Below are positions 15,507 to 25,108 of a stretch of 64,000 bases of DNA, in pieces. Origin of the DNA: Paraburkholderia hiiakae (GTDB taxonomy: Bacteria > Pseudomonadota > Gammaproteobacteria > Burkholderiales > Burkholderiaceae). Location of the stretch: assembly GCF_904848665.1 (NCBI RefSeq), contig NZ_CAJHCQ010000006.1:62001-126000 (forward strand), in the 5' to 3' direction. A program made the position numbers and the translations under genes. Numbering within the stretch: the stretch's first letter is position 1; every line of letters starts with the position of its first letter. Below the pieces are notes generated by a model, which did not search any database, was not told the DNA's origin, and saw only the letters and a program-made list of their open reading frames with translations.

Positions 15507-18500
15507 ATGAGCAGCGAGAGCGTAAAAAGCGTTTGCCCGTACTGCGGCGTAGGCTGCGGGATGATCCTGCACGTCGAGGACGGTCAGGTCGCGAAGATCT
15601 CCGGCGACGCCGAGCATCCGACCAACTTCGGCCGCCTCTGCACGAAGGGTTCGTCGGCGCACGTGGCGCTGCGCAAGTCGGGGCGGCTCGAGCGCGCCTT
15701 CGTGCGCCACGCGCGCGACGAGGACCCGGTGCCGCTGCCGCTCGCACAAGCGATCGCAGATACGGCGCGCCGCCTGCGCTCGACGCTCGACACACACGGT
15801 CCCGACGCTCTCTCGTTCTACGTCTCCGGGCAAATGTCGATCGAGGCGCAGTATCTCGTGAACAAGCTCGCTAAGGGCTTCGTGCGCACCAATAACATCG
15901 AGTCGAATTCGCGTCTGTGCATGGCGAGCGCGGGCAGCGGCTACAAGCTATCCCTTGGCGCGGACGGCCCGCCGGGCTCGTACCAGGACTTCGACAAAGC
16001 CGACCTGTTTTTCGTGATCGGCGCGAACATGGCGGACTGCCATCCAATCCTGTTCCTGCGCATGATGGACCGCGTGAAGGCGGGCGCGAAGCTCATTGTG
16101 GTGGACCCGCGCCGCACGGCGACCGCGGATAAGGCTTCGCTCTTTCTGCAGATCGCGCCGGGCACCGATCTCGCGCTACTCAATGGCCTGCTTCATCTGC
16201 TGCATAAGAACGGCCAAACGGACGCGGACTTCATTGCACAGTACACCGAAGGTTGGGATGCGATGCCCGCCTTTCTCGAAGACTACACGCCGGAAAAGGT
16301 CGCTGAAATCACGGGCCTGGCCGTTGACGACATTCTCCGCGCCGCACAGATGATTGGCGTTGCGCCCGAGTGGATGAGCTGCTGGACGATGGGCCTGAAC
16401 CAGAGCACGCACGGCACCTGGAGCACGAATGCGATCTGCAACCTGCATCTTGCGACGGGGAAGATCTGCCGGCCGGGCAGCGGGCCGTTTTCGCTCACCG
16501 GCCAGCCGAACGCGATGGGCGGACGCGAGATGGGCTACATGGGACCGGGCCTGCCGGGCCAGCGCACGGTGCTCGCGGAAGACGACCGCGCGTTCGTGGA
16601 AGCCGCGTGGGGCGTCGCGCCCGGCACGCTGCCCGCGAAGGTGGGCGGCGGCACCATCGACATGTTCTCGCGCATGGCCGCTGGCGAGATCAAGGCATGC
16701 TGGATCATTTGCACGAACCCAGTCGCGAGCGTCGCGAACCGGCAAACCGTGGTGGCGGGTCTGAAGGCCGCCGAGCTGGTGATCGCCCAGGACACTTTTC
16801 TGGACACCGAAACGAATCAGTACGCCGACGTGCTGCTGCCCGGCGCGCTCTGGGCCGAAGCCGAGGGCGTGATGATCAACTCCGAGCGCAACATGACGCT
16901 CATGCAGCAGGCCGTTGAACCGCCGGGCGAAGCGCTGCCCGACTGGCAGATCATCGCGCGCGTGGCCTGTGAGATGGGTTTCGCAGAGGCGTTCAGCTAC
17001 GAAAGCGCCGCCGAAGTATTCGACGAAATCGTGCGGTTTACGAACCCCAAGACGGGCTACGACCTGCGTGGCGCGAGCCACGCGAAGCTGCGCGAAACAC
17101 CGCTGCAATGGCCCATCGCACCGGATGCCACGAGCGATCGCAATCCGCTGCGCTATGTGAACGACGGCGTGAGCCAGACGCTCAAGGAAAACGCGGATGG
17201 CACGCGCCCTCGCATCGCTTTCGCCACGCCGCACGGCAAGGGCGTGTTCTTCGGCCGTCCGCACGTGGCGCCTGCAGAACTGCCCGATGGGACGTTCCCC
17301 GTTGTGTTCAACACGGGCCGGCTCCAGCACCAGTGGCACACCATGACGAAGACCGGCAAGGTGCCGATGCTCAACAAGCTCAACCCGGGGCCTTCCGTCG
17401 AAATTCATCCCGAGGACGCTGCAGCGCTCGGCATCGTGGCGAAGGATCGCGTGGAAGTGCGCTCGCGCCGCGGGCGGGTGGTGCTGCCCGCCGTGGTGAC
17501 CGAGCGCGTGCGTCCCGGCAACTGCTTCGCGCCGATGCACTGGAACGACGTGTACGGCGAGGAGCTTTGCGTGAACGCGGTCACGAGCGATGCGATCGAC
17601 CCCATTTCCCGGCAGCCCGAATTGAAGTTCTGCGCAGTCGCGCTCTCGCGCGTCGGTCCGGAATCCGCACCGCGCGAGACCACACGCACCCCGGATGCCG
17701 CCTCTGCCGAGTTTCATGCAAGCGCGTCGCAAGACGTCAACCCGTCTCAGGAACACGACATGTCCCGTATCGATGCCTTTTCGACGCTACTCGGTCTCGA
17801 CGACGTCGCCGCGCCGCAACTTGGCGACGCGGAGCGTCAGTATCTTGCGGGCTTTGTCGGCGGCCTGCGCTCGCTGAAAGCGGGCGAGCCCGTTGGCGTG
17901 CCCCTGCTGCCCGCGCACGCGCCGTTTTCCGCGGGCACGCGCGTATGGATCGACGGGCTGCTGGCGGGCCTTTTTAGCCGCACCGAGACCGGCCATGGCG
18001 CGCGCGCGGCTGTGCTGGGCGCGCCTAGCACGTCCATCACGTCGACCACGCCCGAGGAAAAGCCGCATGGCGTGCGCATCGCTCACACGCGCCCGAAGGT
18101 CCTGTTGCTCTGGGCCTCGCAGACGGGCAACGTCGAATCGCTCGTCGAGCGCTACGCGACGCAGCTGATGGAATCGGGCTTCGAAATCCGCACGGCTTGC
18201 ATGGCGGACTACACGCTCGCATCCCTCGAAAAGGTACAGTACGTACTCCTGATGACGAGCACGTTCGGCGACGGCGATGCACCCGACAACGGCGAGGCCT
18301 TCTGGAGTGGGCTTGCATCGGACACTGCGACGCGTCTCGCTTCGCTGCGCTTCTCGGTGCTCGCCTTCGGCGACCGCAACTACGACGCGTTCTGCGGGCA
18401 CGGCCGCAAGCTCGACGCGCGGCTCGAAGCGTTGGGCGCGAAGCGCCTCATGGAGCGCGTGGATTGCGATAGCGACTTCCGGGCGGCGGCCGATGGGTGG

Positions 18501-19712
18501 CTCGAACGCATCGTCGCGCGCATCAAGGAGGAGGACGCGGCGCTGCACGCGGTGCCCGCCGGCGGGTCGATCCCCGAGGTGCTCCCCGGCTGTGCCGCGA
18601 CCAGGGCGCGCCCGGCCGCCTCGCGGCTCCTGGAGAACGTGCGCCTGAACACGAAGGGCGCGACGAAGGACACGCGCTACTTCTCGCTGGCGACGGGCGA
18701 GGCGGGTCTCGACTACGAGGCGGGCGACGCGTTGGGCGTGTGGCCCACCAACTGCCCCGCGCTCGTCGGTGAATTGCTCGGGCTCACGCACCTCGCCGCC
18801 GAGACGCCGGTTGCGGTGAGCGGCCAAGGCGAGATGCGCCTTGGCGAAGCGCTTGGCAAGCACTACGAGATCGCCCGGCCCAGTCCGGACGCGCTTGCCT
18901 TCATCGCATCGCGCACGCGCTCGCGCGGTCTCGCTGAACTGCTGGACGACACGCGCAAGGGCGATCTGCGCAACTGGCTTTGGGGCCAGCAGCTCGCCGA
19001 CGTGTTGCACGAATACCCCGTCGACCTTTCGGCCTCCGAACTGCTCGGCATGCTCAAGCGCTTGCAGCCGCGGCTCTATTCGATTTCGTCGAGCCCGAAG
19101 GCGCACGCAGGCGAGGTGCATCTGACCGTTTCGGCGCTGCGCTACAACAACGGCCGCCGCGAGCGCAAAGGCGTCGCTTCGACCTTCCTCGCCGATCGCG
19201 CGCACGAGGGCAGCGTGCCCGTGTTCGTGCAGAAGAGCACGCATTTCCGGCCGCCGCGTAGTGGCGACACGCCGATGATCATGGTTGGCCCCGGCACCGG
19301 AGTCGCGCCATTTCGCGCCTTCCTGCACGAGCGGCAAGCACGCGGCGATACGGGGCGCAACTGGCTCTTCTTCGGCGAGCAGCACGCGGCAACCGACTTC
19401 TACTACCGCGATGAAATGGAGCAGATGCGTAAGGACGGCCACCTCGAGCGGCTCGACCTCGCGTTTTCGCGCGACCAGAGCGAGAAGGTCTACGTGCAGG
19501 ACCGCATGCGGGAGCAAGGCGCGCAGCTATGGGCGTGGCTACAGGAAGGGGCGCACCTCTACGTGTGCGGCGACGCGAGCCGCATGGCGAAGGACGTGGA
19601 CGCAGCGCTGAGGGAAGTGGTGTCCGGCCACGGCGGCATAAGCGCGGAGGCCGCACACGACTACGTCAGTGCGCTCGGACGGGACAAGCGCTACGTGCGC
19701 GACGTCTATTGA
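15507..19712 (+). CDS. nasA: Nitrate reductase fused to CysJ-like flavoprotein reductase
   Basis: The 1401-residue cytosolic fusion begins with a molybdopterin nitrate reductase of the NasA/NapA family: [4Fe-4S] ligands C10, C13, C17 and C45 (CPYCGVGC then GRLC), then MGD-binding domains to about residue 730. A linker leads into a CysJ/P450-reductase-type module: FMN flavodoxin domain from about residue 862 (VLLLWASQTGNVES), FAD domain with RLYSISSSPKAH at 1189, and NADPH domain with GPGTGVAPFRAF at about 1262, ending YVRDVY. Electrons can thus pass from NADPH through FAD/FMN to the molybdenum site in one chain. An in-frame ATG at 17760 has AGGA upstream and starts MSRIDAF, the natural N-terminus of the reductase half, which suggests a former separate gene. 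The fusion is known in Burkholderia-type genomes. Confidence 0.93.
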   Translation: MSSESVKSVCPYCGVGCGMILHVEDGQVAKISGDAEHPTNFGRLCTKGSSAHVALRKSGRLERAFVRHARDEDPVPLPLAQAIADTARRLRSTLDTHGPDALSFYVSGQMSIEAQYLVNKLAKGFVRTNNIESNSRLCMASAGSGYKLSLGADGPPGSYQDFDKADLFFVIGANMADCHPILFLRMMDRVKAGAKLIVVDPRRTATADKASLFLQIAPGTDLALLNGLLHLLHKNGQTDADFIAQYTEGWDAMPAFLEDYTPEKVAEITGLAVDDILRAAQMIGVAPEWMSCWTMGLNQSTHGTWSTNAICNLHLATGKICRPGSGPFSLTGQPNAMGGREMGYMGPGLPGQRTVLAEDDRAFVEAAWGVAPGTLPAKVGGGTIDMFSRMAAGEIKACWIICTNPVASVANRQTVVAGLKAAELVIAQDTFLDTETNQYADVLLPGALWAEAEGVMINSERNMTLMQQAVEPPGEALPDWQIIARVACEMGFAEAFSYESAAEVFDEIVRFTNPKTGYDLRGASHAKLRETPLQWPIAPDATSDRNPLRYVNDGVSQTLKENADGTRPRIAFATPHGKGVFFGRPHVAPAELPDGTFPVVFNTGRLQHQWHTMTKTGKVPMLNKLNPGPSVEIHPEDAAALGIVAKDRVEVRSRRGRVVLPAVVTERVRPGNCFAPMHWNDVYGEELCVNAVTSDAIDPISRQPELKFCAVALSRVGPESAPRETTRTPDAASAEFHASASQDVNPSQEHDMSRIDAFSTLLGLDDVAAPQLGDAERQYLAGFVGGLRSLKAGEPVGVPLLPAHAPFSAGTRVWIDGLLAGLFSRTETGHGARAAVLGAPSTSITSTTPEEKPHGVRIAHTRPKVLLLWASQTGNVESLVERYATQLMESGFEIRTACMADYTLASLEKVQYVLLMTSTFGDGDAPDNGEAFWSGLASDTATRLASLRFSVLAFGDRNYDAFCGHGRKLDARLEALGAKRLMERVDCDSDFRAAADGWLERIVARIKEEDAALHAVPAGGSIPEVLPGCAATRARPAASRLLENVRLNTKGATKDTRYFSLATGEAGLDYEAGDALGVWPTNCPALVGELLGLTHLAAETPVAVSGQGEMRLGEALGKHYEIARPSPDALAFIASRTRSRGLAELLDDTRKGDLRNWLWGQQLADVLHEYPVDLSASELLGMLKRLQPRLYSISSSPKAHAGEVHLTVSALRYNNGRRERKGVASTFLADRAHEGSVPVFVQKSTHFRPPRSGDTPMIMVGPGTGVAPFRAFLHERQARGDTGRNWLFFGEQHAATDFYYRDEMEQMRKDGHLERLDLAFSRDQSEKVYVQDRMREQGAQLWAWLQEGAHLYVCGDASRMAKDVDAALREVVSGHGGISAEAAHDYVSALGRDKRYVRDVY

Positions 19713-19968
19713 AGGAGCGCGGCGCGGCTGCTTCGTGCAGGCGCTTCACCGGCTGGCCGCCTGCCCTCCATGTTTGCAGCGCGCGCGAGCGGCGCGTGCG
19801 CGCATGGCCCGAGGTCTCGAAACTTTCATCTTCATCGCCGAGCCCGGCATAAAGGCCGCCGCGTCCGCCCTTGGCCGCAACGGGCTCGGGCAGCAGGATG
19901 GCCGCGAGGAACGTCAGGCACGAGCCTGCGAACACGGCCACGACGCTCAGCGAGATCGACTCGAACAT
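19666..19968 (-). CDS. Small hypothetical membrane-anchored protein
   Basis: The 100-residue product starts MFESISLSVVAVFAGSCLTF, a single strong TM or signal-anchor segment to about residue 28, followed by a polar, Arg-rich tail. A GGGGAG Shine-Dalgarno lies 7 bp upstream of the ATG, which is good support for translation. The 3' end overlaps the convergent end of the nitrate reductase gene by 47 bp, so the last 15 residues could be an artefact of drift after loss of an earlier stop. I do not recognise a family. Confidence 0.5.
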   Translation of the reverse strand: MFESISLSVVAVFAGSCLTFLAAILLPEPVAAKGGRGGLYAGLGDEDESFETSGHARTRRSRALQTWRAGGQPVKRLHEAAAPRSFNRRRARSACPVRAH

Positions 19969-20147
19969 CCGTTTGCTCCCCGGTAGAATGGTGCCCGGCG
20001 GGCGATGCCGCGCTCAGTGCGCACCGCATCGCCGCCATCGCAAACCATTTTGCGCACGGCGCGCGCCCACGTCCAAGACGATATTCGGATCGTCACGATA
20101 AGCGCGCCTTATGAAACAAATCCGGAGACATTCGGGAGGCAGCCATC

Positions 20148-21047
20148 TTGATGCTTCGCTCGATACGCTACGTGCTCACCGTGGCGGAGTTGAAGAATTT
20201 CACGCGCGCAGCCGAAGTGCTGCACGTTTCGCAGCCGGCGCTCTCACAACAGATCCGCCAGCTTGAAAACGATCTCGGCGGCGCGCTGTTCGACCGCAGC
20301 GGCCGCGCCATCAGTCTCACCGAATTCGGCCGCGTGTACATCGAGCATGCGCGCCAGGCGCTAGCGCATCTGGACGCGGGCAAGCGCGCGCTGCACGAAG
20401 TGCGCGACCTCACGCGCGGCCTGTTGCGGCTCGCCTATACGCCCACTTTTGCGGAATATCTGATTGGCCCCGCGTTGTGCGGCTTTCGCGAAGCGCACCC
20501 GGCCATCGTGCTCGAAGTGAGCGAGCTGCCGCTGGAAGACATCGAAGGGGGACTCGAGCGTGACGAACTCGATCTCGGCATTGGCTTCACGGATGTGCGC
20601 TCCGATGAAATCGAAGTGCGTCCGCTCTTTGCCGAGCACATGGCGCTGCTCGTGGCCACGCGTCATCCGCTCGCGCGACGCCGCGCCGAGGTGACGGCGG
20701 ACCAGCTCGCGGCGATGCCGCTTGCGCTACTGAGCCCTGACTTCGTGGTGCGCCGCTTCGCCGATGCTTATTTCCGCGCGCACCAGTTGATTCCGCGCGT
20801 GATGCTGGAGGCCAACTCCGTAGGCACGGTGCTCAAGCTCGTGAAGGACGGTACGCTGGCCACGCTGCTGCCTTCGGCCGTGCTGCGCGAGCATCGCGGG
20901 CTCGTCGCACTGCCCGTGACGCCGGTGTTGCCGCAGCGTACCGTCGCGTTGCTCAGGCGGCGGCATGCGTCGATCACGCTCGCCGCGAACGCATTCTCCG
21001 ACGTGGTGCTCGGCCTGATCGCGCAGGAGGGGCTGGGCAAAGGCTAA
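20148..21047 (+). CDS. LysR-family regulator, CynR-like
   Basis: The 299-residue regulator has the LysR winged helix (MLRSIRYVLTVAELKNFTRA, FSQ-equivalent HVSQPALSQQIRQLENDLGG) and an effector domain of the CynR type (LLRLAYTPTFAEYLIGPALC, LGIGFTDVRSDEIEVRPLF). CynR controls cyanate degradation and shares this N-terminus, but no cynS or cynT is nearby, so the target is unknown. A TTG at 20148 and an ATG at 20151 are both possible starts; GGAGG lies 8 bp from the TTG. It is monocistronic, with the convergent phosphoesterase gene downstream. Confidence 0.85.
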   Translation: MMLRSIRYVLTVAELKNFTRAAEVLHVSQPALSQQIRQLENDLGGALFDRSGRAISLTEFGRVYIEHARQALAHLDAGKRALHEVRDLTRGLLRLAYTPTFAEYLIGPALCGFREAHPAIVLEVSELPLEDIEGGLERDELDLGIGFTDVRSDEIEVRPLFAEHMALLVATRHPLARRRAEVTADQLAAMPLALLSPDFVVRRFADAYFRAHQLIPRVMLEANSVGTVLKLVKDGTLATLLPSAVLREHRGLVALPVTPVLPQRTVALLRRRHASITLAANAFSDVVLGLIAQEGLGKG

Positions 21048-21112
21048 GGCTAAGGCGGCCGCGCGCCCTCATGGTTGCTCAAGCGGTTGCTCAAACGGTT
21101 GCTCGAGCTTGC

Positions 21113-22501
21113 TCAGGCTTCAGGTGACGAAAGCAGGTTGTGGAAAAAGTCCACCGCATGCTGGCGGGTCGACATCGACCCGAGCGTAGCCGCCGGGTCG
21201 AGACCGGAGCGTCGCGCCGTGCCGCTCACGAGGCTCTTTTGCAGATCGTTGAGCGGCCGGGCGAGATTGGTTGCGATGAAGCCGGAGGCAGGCGGCGCGG
21301 CGATTGCCGGCAGCTCGGTGCGCGGCGTGTCGAGCGTGAGCAACGGTGCGAGCGTGGGGGCCGCCGCCACACGCTTGCTCGCGAGCATGTCGGTCGGTGC
21401 GATGTCGAGCCAGTCGCGCAGGGTGGCGAGGATCGACGTGTGGTCGTAGGGCGTAGCGCCGGACGAGCGGAACACGGTGCCCGGCGCGATCCAGGGCGAG
21501 ACGACCACGGCCGGCACGCGCACGCCAAAGCTGTCGAAGCCGAAGTTCTCGTCGCCCGGGTTGCTCGCGGCATCGGGCGCTACGGCGTTGGCAGGTGGCA
21601 ACACGTGGTCGTAGGTGCCACCGTGCTCGTCGTAAGTGATCACGAGCAGTGTTTCGAGCCACGCGGGCGACGTGCTCAGTGCGTGCCAGATGTCGTAGAG
21701 AAAGCTTTCGCCCGCATAGACGTCATGCGGCGGGTGCTGGTCGTTGGGGTCGAGCAAAAAGCGCGGCTCGATGAACGAATACTGCGGCAGCGTGTTGTTC
21801 TGGCAGTCCGAGACGAAAGCGCTGAAGCGCTGGAAGTTCGGCTTATATTTAGCATCCCATAGCGTTGGGAACATCGTGAGCGTGAGCGACGGCGCGACGA
21901 GCGCGGCGCTGTACACGGCCCAACTCGCGCCCGTGTCGCCCAGCACGTTGAAGATGGTGCGAACCTGCCACTCGAACGGATCGGGCGGGGTGCCGTTGTC
22001 GACGTGGCCGTTCGACGTACCCGCGTGGGCGAACGCACGGTTCGGCCAGGTCTGGCTCGGCACGGAGGCGAACCAGGCGTCCGAGACGGCGTACTCGCGC
22101 GCGAGCGTGGAAAGCACCTTCAACTGATCCGGGCTGTGGCACTGCATGACCTGGCTTGCGTCTGTCGTCGCGGTCGTTTCGTAGTCTTGCACGAATCCCG
22201 ACATGGGCGCGGCGCCTGCCGCGCTGCCGAGCAATTGAACGCGTACGTTCGCGAACGTTTCCTGCGGATCGGGGTCGGGCAGCGTGGCGGTGGAGGCCGG
22301 TGTGGTCACGAGGATGGTGCCGCCCGCTTTCGTCGGATTGCCAAGACCCGCCTTCAGGCCGTCGAATGGATGCTCAGCGCTGGCGGCGGGCAGGAAATGC
22401 GCAGGACTGCTGCCGTTCGTGTACAGGCCGCCGAGCATCGTATCGAACGAGCGGTTTTCGAACATCACAACAACGACGTGCTTGATGTTCTGCATCGACA
22501 T
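21113..22501 (-). CDS. Phosphoesterase-family protein (phospholipase C/acid phosphatase-like)
   Basis: The 462-residue protein belongs to the PF04185 phosphoesterase family, which includes bacterial non-haemolytic phospholipase C and acid phosphatases such as AcpA. Family motifs are HVVVVMFENRSFDTMLGG near the N-terminus (metal and nucleophile region), TWPNRAFAHAGTSNGH, and ITYDEHGGTYDHV (metal-binding Asp/Glu/His). The start at 22501 is set by GGAGAGGA just upstream; no signal peptide is evident from this start, unlike exported phospholipases. Substrate is unclear. It is convergent with the LysR gene and is followed upstream by a small membrane-protein gene. Confidence 0.82.
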   Translation of the reverse strand: MSMQNIKHVVVVMFENRSFDTMLGGLYTNGSSPAHFLPAASAEHPFDGLKAGLGNPTKAGGTILVTTPASTATLPDPDPQETFANVRVQLLGSAAGAAPMSGFVQDYETTATTDASQVMQCHSPDQLKVLSTLAREYAVSDAWFASVPSQTWPNRAFAHAGTSNGHVDNGTPPDPFEWQVRTIFNVLGDTGASWAVYSAALVAPSLTLTMFPTLWDAKYKPNFQRFSAFVSDCQNNTLPQYSFIEPRFLLDPNDQHPPHDVYAGESFLYDIWHALSTSPAWLETLLVITYDEHGGTYDHVLPPANAVAPDAASNPGDENFGFDSFGVRVPAVVVSPWIAPGTVFRSSGATPYDHTSILATLRDWLDIAPTDMLASKRVAAAPTLAPLLTLDTPRTELPAIAAPPASGFIATNLARPLNDLQKSLVSGTARRSGLDPAATLGSMSTRQHAVDFFHNLLSSPEA

Positions 22502-22605
22502 GGTCCTCTCCGTCACGCGGGTCTGACGCAGAGTATTGGTGCAGCCATGCGATTTCGGCAAGGTTCGGGAACCCTGGGAGGCACCTGGTGATGCCCTACG
22601 CGCCC

Positions 22606-22815
22606 CTAGCGCATCCTCACGCGCCAGATTTCATGCCCTGCGCAGATCGCCAGAAAAACGCCCAGCAGAATCGCGGCGACCGCCGCCGACTGATCTCCGG
22701 CGCTTGCCAGTGCGCGCAGCCAGAGGTGCACTCCCGCGCCCGTCGCAACGAGCCCAAGCGCGAGGCCTGTGACTGCCAGAGTCGCGCGTCGCCGCGCATG
22801 ATGCCAATGATTCAT
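22606..22815 (-). CDS. Small two-TM membrane protein
   Basis: The 69-residue product has two hydrophobic helices (LAVTGLALGLVATGAGVHLW and AAVAAILLGVFLAICAGHEI) flanked by basic residues. The ATG has GGGGAG 8 bp upstream. It lies between the phosphoesterase gene and ilvD and has no recognisable family; the basic N-terminus suggests both ends face the cytoplasm. The roughly 300 bp from here to ilvD show no other convincing gene. Confidence 0.5.
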   Translation of the reverse strand: MNHWHHARRRATLAVTGLALGLVATGAGVHLWLRALASAGDQSAAVAAILLGVFLAICAGHEIWRVRMR

Positions 22816-23112
22816 ATCGCTCCCCGAGGTGCTTGCGTTTGTGCGTCTACAAGACGCTGTACGGGAACGATACGCCGCCAGAATTCACGCGACATCTGCC
22901 GTCAATAATGTGCGACGGCCGGGGCATGCAAGGCGCGTATGAAGCGGCCATGAAAACCGTCGAAACCGCCGTGGACAGCGCGACGCCGAGGCCTGTGGGA
23001 TAATTGCAGAGTTTGCCCAGAGCGCAGCTCAAGAGGTTGTTCGCAAGGGCGTGCGTGGGGCCTTTATTCCCGTGGCCCGCTTCCTTTCTGCGATTTTTCT
23101 TCTACAGCCACA

Positions 23113-24972
23113 ATGCCCGCATACCGTTCCAAAACCTCCACCGCCGGCCGCAACATGGCAGGTGCGCGCTCCCTCTGGCGCGCCACCGGCATGAAAGACG
23201 AAGACTTCGCCAAGCCGATTATCGCGGTCGTCAACTCGTTCACCCAGTTCGTTCCTGGCCATGTGCACCTGAAAGACCTTGGCCAGCTCGTTGCGCGCGA
23301 AATCGAAGCCGCGGGCGGCGTGGCCAAGGAATTCAACACGATCGCTGTCGATGACGGCATCGCCATGGGCCACGACGGCATGCTGTATTCGCTGCCGAGC
23401 CGCGACATCATCGCGGATTCGGTGGAATACATGGTCAACGCGCACTGTGCCGACGCCATGGTCTGCATCTCGAACTGCGACAAGATCACCCCGGGCATGC
23501 TCATGGCCGCCATGCGCCTGAACATTCCCGTGATCTTCGTCTCGGGCGGCCCGATGGAAGCGGGCAAGACGCGCCTGGCGAACCCCGTCACCAAGGCCAT
23601 CGAAGTCAAGAAGCTCGACCTGATCGACGCCATGGTGATCGCGGCGGATAGCAAGTACTCCGACGCCGAAGTGGCCGAAGTCGAGCGCTCGGCCTGCCCG
23701 ACGTGCGGTTCGTGCTCGGGCATGTTCACGGCCAACTCCATGAACTGCCTGACCGAGGCGCTGGGCCTGTCGCTGCCGGGTAACGGCACCGTGGTCGCCA
23801 CGCACGCGGACCGCGAACAGCTCTTCAAGCGCGCCGGCCGCCGCATCGTCGAACTCGCGCGCCAATACTACGAGCAGGAAGACGAGCGCGTGCTGCCGCG
23901 CTCGGTGGGTTTCAAGGCGTTCGAAAACGCCATGACGCTCGACATCGCCATGGGTGGCTCGACCAACACGATCCTTCACTTGCTGGCCATTGCGCAGGAA
24001 GCCGGCATCGACTTCGGCATGACCGACATCGACCGCCTTTCGCGCGTCGTGCCGCAGCTGTGCAAGGTCGCGCCGAACACGAACAAGTACCACATCGAAG
24101 ACGTGCACCGCGCTGGCGGCATCATGGCGATCCTCGGCGAGCTGGAGCGCGCGGGCAAGCTGCACACCGATGTGCCGACCGTGCACACGCCGACGCTCGG
24201 CGACGCGCTCGAACAATGGGATATCAAGCGCACGCAGGACGAAGCGGTCAAGACGTTCTACATGGCCGGTCCGGCTGGCGTGCCCAGCCAGGTCGCGTTC
24301 AGCCAGAACACCCGCTGGCCGAGCCTCGACTCGGATCGTGCCGAAGGCTGCATTCGCTCGTATGAGCACGCGTTCTCGAAGGAAGGCGGCCTTGCCGTGC
24401 TGACGGGCAACATCGCGCTCGACGGCTGCGTCGTGAAGACGGCCGGCGTGGACGACAGCATCCTCGTGTTCGAAGGTACGGCGCACGTGACCGAGTCGCA
24501 GGACGAGGCGGTGGAAAACATCCTCGCCGACAAGGTCAAGGCCGGCGACGTGGTGATCGTGCGTTATGAAGGTCCGAAGGGCGGCCCCGGCATGCAGGAA
24601 ATGCTCTACCCGACGAGCTACATCAAGTCGAAGGGCCTCGGCAAGGCGTGCGCGCTGCTGACCGACGGCCGTTTCTCTGGCGGCACCTCGGGCCTCTCGA
24701 TCGGCCACTGCTCGCCGGAAGCGGCAGCGGGCGGCGCGATCGGCCTCGTGCGCGACGGCGACAAGATCCGCATCGACATTCCGAACCGCACGATCAACGT
24801 GCTGGTCTCGGACGAGGAACTCGCACGCCGCCGTGAAGAGCAGAACGCCCGCGGCTGGAAGCCGGTGAAGGCGCGTCCGCGCAAAGTGTCGGCGGCGTTG
24901 AAGGCGTACGCGAAGCTTGTGATGTCGGCAGACAAGGGCGCCGTGCGCGACCTCTCGCTGCTCGACGACTAA
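23113..24972 (+). CDS. ilvD: Dihydroxy-acid dehydratase
   Basis: The 619-residue enzyme dehydrates 2,3-dihydroxy-3-methylbutanoate/pentanoate in valine and isoleucine synthesis. It aligns from its first residues with E. coli IlvD ([20 protein letters not shown]), which fixes the start although no clear Shine-Dalgarno is seen. Iron-sulphur ligand regions are visible in [15 protein letters not shown] and [11 protein letters not shown], and the C-terminal [17 protein letters not shown] is the active-site loop with the catalytic serine. The length equals the long (E. coli) type rather than the shorter 2Fe-2S type near 560 residues. It stands alone, with the icd gene convergent. Confidence 0.96.
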   Translation: MPAYRSKTSTAGRNMAGARSLWRATGMKDEDFAKPIIAVVNSFTQFVPGHVHLKDLGQLVAREIEAAGGVAKEFNTIAVDDGIAMGHDGMLYSLPSRDIIADSVEYMVNAHCADAMVCISNCDKITPGMLMAAMRLNIPVIFVSGGPMEAGKTRLANPVTKAIEVKKLDLIDAMVIAADSKYSDAEVAEVERSACPTCGSCSGMFTANSMNCLTEALGLSLPGNGTVVATHADREQLFKRAGRRIVELARQYYEQEDERVLPRSVGFKAFENAMTLDIAMGGSTNTILHLLAIAQEAGIDFGMTDIDRLSRVVPQLCKVAPNTNKYHIEDVHRAGGIMAILGELERAGKLHTDVPTVHTPTLGDALEQWDIKRTQDEAVKTFYMAGPAGVPSQVAFSQNTRWPSLDSDRAEGCIRSYEHAFSKEGGLAVLTGNIALDGCVVKTAGVDDSILVFEGTAHVTESQDEAVENILADKVKAGDVVIVRYEGPKGGPGMQEMLYPTSYIKSKGLGKACALLTDGRFSGGTSGLSIGHCSPEAAAGGAIGLVRDGDKIRIDIPNRTINVLVSDEELARRREEQNARGWKPVKARPRKVSAALKAYAKLVMSADKGAVRDLSLLDD

Positions 24973-25020
24973 GCCATGAGTGCGAGGCGGGCCGCGTGGC
25001 TCGCCTTGCAGAAGAAGGGC

Positions 25021-25060
25021 AAAAAAAATCGAGCCTCCCGAGTGATCGGGAGGCTCGATT
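25021..25060 (-). terminator. Intrinsic terminator between ilvD and icd
   Basis: A perfect 15-bp inverted repeat (arms 25027-25041 and 25046-25060, loop GTGA) is flanked by eight A residues at 25021-25028. On the minus strand this is a strong stem followed by T8, so it ends icd transcription; as a hairpin it probably also slows ilvD transcription from the other side. Confidence 0.92.
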
Positions 25061-25108
25061 CATTTGGTGGAACGTCCCCCGCGCAAGCGCAGGGGAGGGT
25101 TCCATCAC

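Noticed and set aside
22847-23032. 61-codon minus-strand frame upstream of ilvD
   Set aside because: No ribosome binding site, no motif, and it lies in the expected ilvD promoter region.
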